A DNA stretch of 64,000 nt from Symsagittifera roscoffensis (lineage: Eukaryota > Xenacoelomorpha > Acoela > Convolutidae): the NCBI RefSeq assembly GCF_963678635.1, contig NC_087064.1, positions 6,486,411 through 6,550,410 of the forward strand. The letters are read 5' to 3'. This document shows, one piece after another, positions 1 to 9,400 of this stretch. The notes beneath the pieces are model-generated. The model made no database searches. It saw only the letters and a list, made by a program, of their open reading frames with translations, and had not been told where the DNA came from. Numbering within the stretch: the first letter of the stretch is position 1; each line of letters opens with the position of its first letter. The translations under genes were made by a program, and so were the position numbers.

Positions 1-578
1 CTATTGTGCTGCTACAATAGTTGCAACGCCGTTGCCAACAACGGTGAAGGGTGAGAACCAGCCTTCCGGATTAGGAAGAAATCGAGATCAATGAGCTTGA
101 TTCACCGGATTCAGGAATCCGGAAGGGTCTCGGGACTGAAACTTTTAGCCTATTATACGAATTTTTAGCATCCTCTCATGTCCTGACTTGAATTTAATTG
201 ATATTTGGATTAGTTTTTGACAAGGATGAGGTGCTAGGAGTTGGGGGAAAGGGTTGATCCATCTTCGATGGAGATGATGATTTTTATCTACTGAACAAAA
301 ACAATAGTAATATGATAAGTAGTAGCCCTGTTTTTAGGAGTGACCTCGTGGTCTGGGGATACAGAGACCCAGCCATGAGCTCACTATTTTTGCATGTAAT
401 TCAGTTAATTTGAGCGTTCTGGTCGAAGCCGGAGAGCAGTAACGTTTTTGTCGACCCGATGTAAGAAAGACCACCGAAAAGTACTGGCTTGGTAGAGACG
501 GTGAAAAACATGCAAAGCTCTGTTTAGACGCTAGCCAGTCGTCTTAAGACTTAGTTTTGTTATCCGTCGATATGTATC
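1..578 (+). repeat. LTR fragment in opposite orientation to the main element
   Basis: This stretch is the reverse complement of most of the LTR seen at 779-1673 and 24446-25340. The match runs from the CTATTGTGCTGCTACAATAG palindrome at the window edge to the ACGGATAAC end beside the N gap. Scattered substitutions, most in about 120-180, make it clearly more diverged (I estimate mid-90s percent identity, not computed) than the two LTRs of the main element are from each other. It is therefore part of a separate related insertion lying head to head with the main element, or a scaffold join between two LTR-bearing contigs. Confidence 0.85.
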
Positions 579-778
579 NNNNNNNNNNNNNNNNNNNNNN
601 NNNNNNNNNNNNNNNNNNNNNNNNNNNNNNNNNNNNNNNNNNNNNNNNNNNNNNNNNNNNNNNNNNNNNNNNNNNNNNNNNNNNNNNNNNNNNNNNNNNN
701 NNNNNNNNNNNNNNNNNNNNNNNNNNNNNNNNNNNNNNNNNNNNNNNNNNNNNNNNNNNNNNNNNNNNNNNNNNNNNN
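579..778. other. Assembly gap of exactly 200 N
   Basis: An uninterrupted run of 200 N lies between two LTR copies in opposite orientation. The round size suggests a placeholder, so the true distance is unknown. By alignment with the other LTR, the outer end of the main element's left LTR falls inside it at about 755. The left target-site duplication is therefore invisible. Confidence 0.95.
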
Positions 779-1673
779 TATCGACGGATAACAAAACTAA
801 GTCTTAAGACGACTGGCTAGCGTCTAAACAGAGCTTTGCATGTTTTTCACCGTCTCTACCAAGCCAGTACTTTTCGGTGGTCTTTCTTACATCAGGTCGA
901 CAAAAACGTTACTGTTCTCCGGCTTCGACCAGAACGCTCAAATTAACTAGATTACATGCAGAAATAGTGAGCTCATGGCTGGGTCTCAGTATCCCCAGAC
1001 CACGAGGTCACTCCTAAAAACAGGGCTACTACTTATTATATTACTATTGTTTTTGTTCAGTAGATAAAAATCATCATCTCCATCGAAGATGGATCAACCC
1101 TTTCCCCCAACTCCTAGCACCTCATCCTTGTCAAAACTAATCAAAATATCAGTTAAATTCAAGTCAGGACATGACAGGATGCTAAAAGTTTGTGTGAGTT
1201 AATAAAAGTTTCCGTCGCGAGACCCTTCCGGATTCTTGAATCCGCTGAATCAAGCTCCTTACTCTTGATTTCTTGCTAATCCGGAAGGCTGGTTCTCACC
1301 CTTCACCATTGTTGACAACGGCCTTGCAACTATTGTAGCAGCACAATAGTTGCAACTCGGAACGTTCTCTGCTATTCTGTAGTTCGTTGTCGTTCTCCAA
1401 CCTCGATTTTCGTTCTGTTCGCAATCACAGATAAAGTTGTTTTGTTTTTCACTCGCTTTTTGTTAAAATGGCCGTTTCAGCATTTCTCAGAAATGTGACG
1501 TCATCATTCGAATTTTTGAAAATTTAAAATACTAGAATATTCTAGCCCTCACCGTTTGGCTAAACGTTCCAATAACGTCGCTAATCCTTCGAAATCATCA
1601 ACTCGGAAGGCTTACTGCTCAAAATTCGAATCCTGCATAAATTGCATTTTGGCCATTCTGGTCGAATGTCACA
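755..1673 (-). repeat. 3' LTR of the giant element (outer end hidden in the N gap)
   Basis: Visible from 779 to 1673 and collinear without indels with 24446-25340 (constant offset 23667). It ends in GAATGTCACA, so the sense LTR begins TGTGACATTC. The three differences from the other copy are at about 1307, 1452 and 1495 (A/G, T/C, T/C). It contains the CCCTTCCGGATTC / AATCCGGAAGGCT pair that recurs in the leader. Confidence 0.9.
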
Positions 1674-1684
1674 TACTCCCCGGA
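1674..1684 (-). promoter_or_regulatory. Candidate polypurine tract next to the 3' LTR
   Basis: On the sense strand the bases directly before the 3' LTR read CCGGGGAGTA, a short and impure purine run in the position expected for plus-strand priming. It is a weak polypurine tract compared with the one in the second Ty3-like element (AAGAAGGGGAA). The same 11-mer, CTCCCCGGACA on the + strand, recurs four times inside pol. Confidence 0.4.
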
Positions 1685-2492
1685 CAGTCCGGTCAATGTC
1701 CTCATTGAATCGCGCAATGTTCTAAATGGTTACAGTGTCATCGAACAGAATTTACAAAATGCACGAAATTACTTTTATCTACGTCACATCGACTCACTGC
1801 AGAATATAAATGGCATCATACTACATCACTATAGCCTTCAAATTCTTTCATTAATCTGCACATTGAGGATATGACTTAAGATAAAACATATTTTCTGACT
1901 TCCAGTGTCAATGTCCCGATTGAAACTTTTTCTCCTAGATTTAAAAGGTGTTGGCTTGCAGGACAGTCCTGCCAACCAACAAGCTAAAATTATCCTACTA
2001 TGCTCCTTCCCTTCGGAAATCTTGCTTGTTTATTGCCCTGAATATTAAAACTAAGAAACTTTGTGGTTAGAAAGAACAATGCAACAACCTCCCTCCTCAA
2101 GAAGTTACTCAAGTTTTTCATGTCACCACAAAGTGATCAGTCTTCCTAAGTGATTAAAAACAATCATGCAGACTGGAATATTTAAATATACTCTTCCCTC
2201 AAGCCTTTCTAAATAAATAATAAGTGAGTGTCTCTAAAGCCACTTCAACTAAAACCAAAATGTAAATTTATAAACGCAACAATTTCCAAACTCAACTAAA
2301 TGTTTCAGTTTTCAATTACAACTTGGTTGCTTGGTTTCTCACTTGAGTTTTTCACACACATAAAACAATTCTGAGTTTTAACGTTTCTTCATCATCCCTT
2401 TGTTCTCTTCTTTTTTCGTCGTTTAGAAGTTCTAAAACTTCTAAATTCTTCTAATTTTCTTTCTTGCTGCCTCTTGTTTTCTCGACCATTCG
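1685..2492 (-). other. 3' noncoding region of the giant element
   Basis: About 800 bp between the end of ORF3 and the 3' LTR. I see no long sense-strand ORF. The region is AT-rich, with scattered purine and pyrimidine stretches and no clear tandem repeat. It presumably forms part of the 3' untranslated region. Confidence 0.6.
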
Positions 2493-3491
2493 TCAATGCT
2501 CCATTTCCTCCTCCTGTGACACTGACTCCGCACTCTCGGTTTCCGTGTCTTGTAGCACGTCATTGACTATCCTGACGCTGTTGGAAGCCGTCCTCCAACA
2601 CTTCTGCTCTTCCACCCTCTGTTTACAGCAAGGTAGGGGATCCACGTTTGATTCTCTGTTTCTACAGAAGCTGTTGTGGAGACACAACGTCACGTTTCTC
2701 TCCAAATCTTCTTTCAGCATCTCTGCCTTCTCATTTCCACTACGCTCACTCGTCCTGGAAATTCTTTTCACGGCGGTGGTCACTGCATTCCGATGGGTCA
2801 CGAAAGCTCGCTTGAAAGCTCCTGCCCCAATGTCCAGCTGATATTTACTGTACACTCTGCCATGTTTCGACATATGCTTTTTCGCATACTCGTACAACCA
2901 TGCAGTCATGTTAGCTCTGAACCATGGCATCAATCGTTTTCTTGCCCATATCTTCTTCACTTCCATCGGAATGTTTAGAACTTTGCACATTGTCTCAAAA
3001 AGATCTAAATCTTTTAGACAATCTAATTTCCGCAATTGTTCTCTCGTTGGTGCCTCCTGTCTATTATTTTCTCTAACATGAGCTTCCAGCCATCGTATCG
3101 CCATCATAACTCCCACTATCACTATTGTTACGGGCTGTGATGAATCTGGTAAACCCATGGAGAGCAGCTCTCCAGAGTCCCAGATCAACATCAGATTACT
3201 ACGCTTGGGATACCACCAGGTCTGCAGCAAGCAGTGGCAAGGAAACTCATCATGCGTCAACATGATGCTCCTCCAATTACGTTTTCCCGAAGCTTCCAGC
3301 AATGGTTCCACTTCCATCATCACTCGGTGGATTTCATCATTCTCATCTACTGCATTGTAATCTGTGACAGTTGATCCTCTCTGTTTCTGTTTCTCAAAGT
3401 CACTGAAGTTCCCGCTCACATATTCCATGAACTTCTTTCCCAATATTGACTCCAACTCTTCTTTGGTTCTCTCCGGAACCGCTGAGAACAT
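2493..3491 (-). CDS. ORF3, C-terminal segment in a shifted frame
   Basis: A 332-codon open frame overlaps the last 76 nt of the main ORF3 frame and stays open upstream to about 3519. It continues the same kind of mixed-charge sequence, so I read it as the displaced C-terminus of ORF3, not a separate gene. It has a hydrophobic patch (VTIVIVGVMMAIRW), a basic helical stretch, a Cys-rich stretch near residue 290 and an acidic Glu/Ser tail. No family is recognised. The frame change near 3416-3519 is most simply a one-base indel or sequencing error. Recoding is possible, but no classical slippery heptamer was seen. Confidence 0.6.
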   Translation of the reverse strand: MFSAVPERTKEELESILGKKFMEYVSGNFSDFEKQKQRGSTVTDYNAVDENDEIHRVMMEVEPLLEASGKRNWRSIMLTHDEFPCHCLLQTWWYPKRSNLMLIWDSGELLSMGLPDSSQPVTIVIVGVMMAIRWLEAHVRENNRQEAPTREQLRKLDCLKDLDLFETMCKVLNIPMEVKKIWARKRLMPWFRANMTAWLYEYAKKHMSKHGRVYSKYQLDIGAGAFKRAFVTHRNAVTTAVKRISRTSERSGNEKAEMLKEDLERNVTLCLHNSFCRNRESNVDPLPCCKQRVEEQKCWRTASNSVRIVNDVLQDTETESAESVSQEEEMEH

Positions 3492-6400
3492 CTTACATAG
3501 TAACTCGTAAGACTTTCAGACATTCTCGCCAATCTCACACACTTCGGCACTGAGAAGGCTTGATCCACAATCGTTCTTGTACTCTTCACATCCACAGCTA
3601 CGAAATGTACAGGATATCTGCTCTTGCACATTGGAGCCAACGTTGAACCCACCAAATATCGTGCTCCTGATGGTCTACAATAAGTTTCGCTGTGTCTGAT
3701 GTTCATCTCTGTTTCGATGGCCTCCCTCCATTTTCCTATGTACTTCTGCTCAGTCTGCAGAACTCCTGGGAATACTTCTACACTGATGGCTGTGACCACT
3801 TCATGTTTCTGTTCTAGATTCAACAGTGACTCTAAAGAACCAAACATGCTGTAGAATCCTAGTGCAGTCACTAGATTCACATCAGTTCCTCCATGGCAAT
3901 CTGCTATCAGTTCCGTTTCCGTTCTTGCTTTCATCACTACATTTCCAAACAATACTGTCAACTGCTTGTGTTGTTTCTCCAGGGTTTTCACACAGTCTAG
4001 ACTTCCACAAACGTGACCCTCTAGTCCACAGACTTCCGCCAGACAGCTACCAGGTTTGACCCAGTCTTCTGGTCCCCAGCCAGGCAACTCCACTTTATCT
4101 TCTCCGTTGCTCTTAGAGGCTGTTATCATCACATTATATATGATGTTGAGGTCACGCAGGTTACAGTCTGCATTCAGTTCCCTCTGTATGTCTTGTGTCT
4201 CCCGTAATATTGAGTCAGCGTTGGGACTAGGACACCATGATGGCTTCATCAATTCCCACACTGCCATCAAGCTCGTTCTCAGTAATTCATCTGAGAATCC
4301 CAACCCAAATTCCACTCTCTTGTCGGATTTTGGTACTGAAGGTGCAGTCACCTCTTCTTCCAAGACCAGTCCCAATTTGGCCTGTGAATTGTTGACGCTT
4401 TTAATCGTTACAATTCTGGACGTCCAGAATCTTAGTAACACCGCCTGCTCATAATCAAAGAAGCAATCGCGTATGTCTTCACTCAGGAAAGGATTGTATG
4501 CTATCCCTATAATCCCGGACACATAGCTATATGACTTCTTCTTGATCGGTCCACAGTATTCACTGGATTTCGGCAATGCTCCCATAGATTCTTTAGTGAG
4601 CCTCAACTCCTTGTTTGAGAATCTCCTGATCTCGTCTATCTTTTTCATGGGTTCCAATTCTTCAGGTTCTTTCATGTTCACCCTCATCGGTTTACTTTGC
4701 TGCATATCCAGCATTGCTAGTAAGAACATGGCTTTCGTTCGCTCATCGCCTTCCTTCAACATTTTAACACAAGTGCTTAATGCAGGTACTGAGATCTGCT
4801 CTATCAGGAATCGAATGAAACAGAGAGCGTCTCTCCGCTTTGCACACGCTACTGCTGCTCCCTCCTGGACTATCAGATCCCTCAGATTCGTCATAAGGAA
4901 AACTTTTTCCTCCTTTGATCTTTTCCTTTCTTCTGAATCATATTCTTCGCGAGTCAGTCCCATCATGCACCAGGCGAGCCTGAGTTGTAATTCTGTCCTT
5001 ACGTAAGGTACTGCCACGAGAGCATGTATTCTTGGCGTAGTCCTCATTTCTTCTTCGAAATACCTCAATACTACTGCTTTCCATGGAAGGCTCACTAACT
5101 GCTCGATCGTCTCCGCCTCTACGTCAGACGACGCCAAAGTTCCATACGCCTTCTGCTTGAGGGCGGTGCCTTGCAACATCGTTTCCAGATAACCCTCCAT
5201 GGCTTTTTCGTCTTCCAGGGCCACTACATACCCTCTAGCCGAGTTCCGGTATTCCAACATCTCCATGTATCCACCGGTGGGTTCATCTATCGACACTGTC
5301 TCCGACACTGTTAGTCGGTTGTATTCCACTGGTGTCAGTTGTCCTGCAACACTTCCTTTTCCATGATTCATGGGAGATGGTTTGAAGTCCCTCATTTTAC
5401 TCTCTCCACATTGACTGAGTATTTCCATTTCTAAAGTTGCTCCAGTCAGAGTGCGGTCACTCCTTTTGGATTTATAACCGGTTGACTTTATCCCTGCCAT
5501 GAGAATGGGTGGCACCATCGCTATATCAGTTAATATTCTATCTGTGCCAGACAATTGATAATCACCTTGCCCCAAATCCATGACTTCCTCGACTCGTTTT
5601 CTTTTCGCTGAGTTACCAGCTTTCATCGATATTTCCGAATCCACTTTCGTCTTTCCAATCCTCCTCGGCATCACTCTGCTGCCTAACTTCATTTTCATTG
5701 CATTGATTTTATCAATCACCATTTTCGATCGCATCGTTCCTCTCCTGGTCCTTGACAGGTACACCACCTCTCCTTCATTGTCCTGCGGTGTCATCTTGAT
5801 GGGAGAATTCACTTCACTCTCATCAGTGGCTGAGTCGATCAATAACTCACTCAGTCTCCCTTCACACTCATCAAGCTTGTCAAGTACTTCTCTCATCAAG
5901 GGTTGATTGAGACCTGTTTTGAGAATGGACTGGGTCCCATAGCTCTGAATCACAGTCCAGACTTCTTCCATGAACGCCACTCTGTCCAGCTTACATCCCG
6001 TCCTACTCTCGTGGTCTCGGTGATGTACTTCCCATTCTTCTTCGGGCAGCGTTCCCAAGAAAGGTACTCTGGCTGAGGCCTCTATTCTTCTCCTCCGAGG
6101 TGATTCCATGAGGATTCTCTGATCGTTATTTCTTGTATTGCCAGGAGAGCTGCTCTCCGGCAAATTCCGTTTCATCTCCTCAAAGGCTGACGGAGGTTCC
6201 AGTGTCGAGATGCCTTCATCCGCTGGCTCAGTCGTTTCCAACGTGTCTGCATTATTCTCAAGATCACTGAAGATATTGAAATCCAGGCTGGATGTTCCTC
6301 CTGTCGATGCCCTGTCGTCCTCCCCACCAGCTTGATCTTGTTGCATGGGTTCTTCAGTCTGACGGTTTCCACCCTGTCCGTCATCTCCTTCTGACTTGTC

Positions 6401-9400
6401 CCTATTCGAGTTCGATGGTCCTTGTTTGTCATTGTCAGCTTCTTCCTGGAATCTCGGTATGAGCAATGTACCGGCTGATTTATCTTCCTCTTCTCCATGG
6501 ACCACTTTGATTTCTTCGCAGCCGAAGGGTGCTAGGAAAATTCTCGTCTGCAATACTCCCGCAGCTTTCATCTCTTTTCTCACACTGGTCAGGATTACTG
6601 AGGCTTCAGGCAATTCAGTCCTGCCTCTCATCCTCATTGGAGCTGAGCCTAGTCCCCTCCATTCCTCATCAAATCCTTCAGGCTTGGGAGTAGCAGCGTT
6701 GCTTATTCGCCTTCTCGTCGCTTGATCCGTGTACGCAAATCGTGTGTACTGTAACACGGCGGCATTTCTCCCCACGAAGTATGGATCCATCGTCGCCGAG
6801 AAATTCCCTACTCTCCTTTCATTGGTTTCGAATGCTCTCAACCTAGGAGTTTGTACTACGGAGACTGCTCCGAGCAACATCCTTCTTATCAGAGGGAATT
6901 CAGGGATTGCTTCGGGTAGCTTCTTGTAATCGCCCCAGTCCTTCGTCTCTTCTCTCACCTTGTGATACGCTGCTGTGAGACGAGGCACTCTGGTCATTTC
7001 ACCATTCGTTTTGTCATAGGGCCTCAGATTCCAAAGCTTTGGAAACACCTCGATGTGCCCTCTTTCTACTTCTCCCATGCGGTCACAGAAGTGATCGTCA
7101 AAATTGATGACTGTCATCTCTGGCTCCGATATTTTCGCAAATAACAGATCTTCACTCATGAGTTCTCGCAATGCGTGCTGCTCACACCAGTTCAGTGTAC
7201 TACCGTCCACTGCCGATATGAGGTTCAGGTGCAACACCGACCTCCTATATGCTTCCACTTTAACGTCAGGGAACGCAAAGGTGACTGCTGGTCCATAGAT
7301 CACTGTCACGAACTCCGTGACTCCTCTGATCAGCGCCAAGGGATTGATTCTCATAGCTAAGCTCAAATCTGTTAACAGCGGCATGCCTCCAACATGTCGT
7401 CTAACATCTTCCTCTCTTTCAATTGTCTCGTCTTCTCCGGTTCCAAAGCGATTCTGCTGCAAGAGATACTGGATAAGAGTGTGTCTCAGGTCTCTTATTT
7501 TGTTCCACGAGTCTGTGGATTTCTTCATATCCAGATTCCTCACTCTCTCTTTCATCTGCTCTGGACAACGTGCCAGTTTCATCAGTCCTCCCAAGTTTCC
7601 GTGGGTTATTGCGATCAATGTCAGAAGTCCATCTAGTCGCAGGTTCTGTATTCCATCCGTAAGCAGTATCACCGGTCCTTTCACGAAATTCTCCGCTCCA
7701 AATGTCACGAACAGGGCTATTAATTCCACTATCGATACTTTCACTATCGCTTGGAAGAATTCCTTTATCAAGTAGTGCGAGACTTTCGGGTAGACTTTTG
7801 CCAAGAAGGACGCGGTCCATCCGACTCCCAACCCTTCTAGCATGCTGTCTGTCCTTTCAAATCCCTCCTGTCCTTTCACTTCCTGGGTCCAGAAGGTTTC
7901 CAGAGTAATCTGACACATTCTGTTCACGAACTCAGCTGTCTTTTCTCCGGCATTTTCCGCCAGGTTCACCTCCTTCAACAAGTAGGCGTGTATCTTAGTG
8001 ATCATTACTGGGCCTTGCTGAAAAGCATCTGCACCCAATGCCGCTACTCTCGGATTCAGGTGTAGCCACTGGTTTGCTTCCGGCTTGGTTCTCAGCACCA
8101 TCGCTTCCAGATGAGCTCTCATCTCCAGTGAATTCTTTCTTCTCGTGTCTTCACTCGCCACATCCATTGCTCGGAACCACAAGTCGTTGGACATCGCCGT
8201 GATCACTCGATGGTCGTCATCTATTCCTGGTTTCAGTTTGAGTTGCCGACTGAAGTTGGACAGTTCCAACCCCAGCACTTCGTCCAACACCAACATGTGT
8301 AGCGCGTGGTCCTTGAACCCTCTCATCGCGTTTGAGATATCTGACCATACTGCAGGCAGTTCAGCCTTAAGTGGCCTCAGGTTCTCCATTTCTATCATGC
8401 GATTCGGGGCTGATATGATCACATCATATTTTCCCTCCGAAAGTAAGGCTACCATTGCATACACAAATTTCAGTCCATCCGGGAGATGTGCATATCCCGG
8501 AGACAACGCAAATACTACTCTCAACGTCACTTTATTGAATGATCCCTCCTTTGTCGCGTCTACCACTTCACCCATTGACTCCAGGATGTCTTTTATCGCT
8601 GGCCATACTGCGTTTTCTGCTGTTGCAGGATCTCTGAGCCTGCTCAGAAAACCTCTACTGTGTAGATGGTCATTGATGCCAGCAAACACAATCGTTATCG
8701 GGTTCATTTCTGTCTGCCTTTGTACCCCTATAGCCAATGACACTGATTGCAATAGGTCTAGGTCAACTGCGGCCAGCATTATGACGTCCGGCCAAAACAA
8801 AGACTTAGAGGTGTACACGAACTCTGAATTCGCTACTACCATGATTTTGGCCTTTCTCATCTCTGCTTTGTCGTAGGCGGCGAAGATGGTCTCATCTTTC
8901 TTTATCGCTGTCAATCCGCCATATCTCTGGGCATCACCATCTTGGTTCACTAGTTTTGGGTACACTCTCTCCTTCACATGACCAGGTGGTGTCGTCAATT
9001 GCCTAAATATCTTCACGTGTTGTCCAATTGGCGCTCTCGCCGTCAGGAATCTTCCTGGCCTTTCTTCACGATTCCTCTCATCATGGTTCAATCTCACATC
9101 TTGCAACGGTCTTGCATTCACAGGTCCTATTGTGTTGTTGGAGGGCAGTCCCTCCAAGTCGGCAAATCTCAAGGCCGTCGTGGAGCTGAAATTTTTGCTA
9201 GCGGCTATCAACCAGTCTACGCCGGTTATCGAGTACAATCTGCTGACGGATAGCGTCGCTCCATTCAGCATCCTCCTTGCATCTTCGATGAAGCTCACTC
9301 TCTGTAGGTCCAGCTTCATTAGTTCGTCTTTGTATATATGCCAAGGAGACGGTATGGATCGCGACCACATCAATGAGCCTCTGCTCGGTCTCTCCTCTCG

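Noticed and set aside
531-820. Short ORFs running through the N gap on both strands
   Set aside because: They consist mostly of unknown residues and exist only because the gap has no stops.
8145-8876. A 243-codon plus-strand ORF
   Set aside because: It lies exactly antisense to the second SGNH-like domain and has no independent coding sign.
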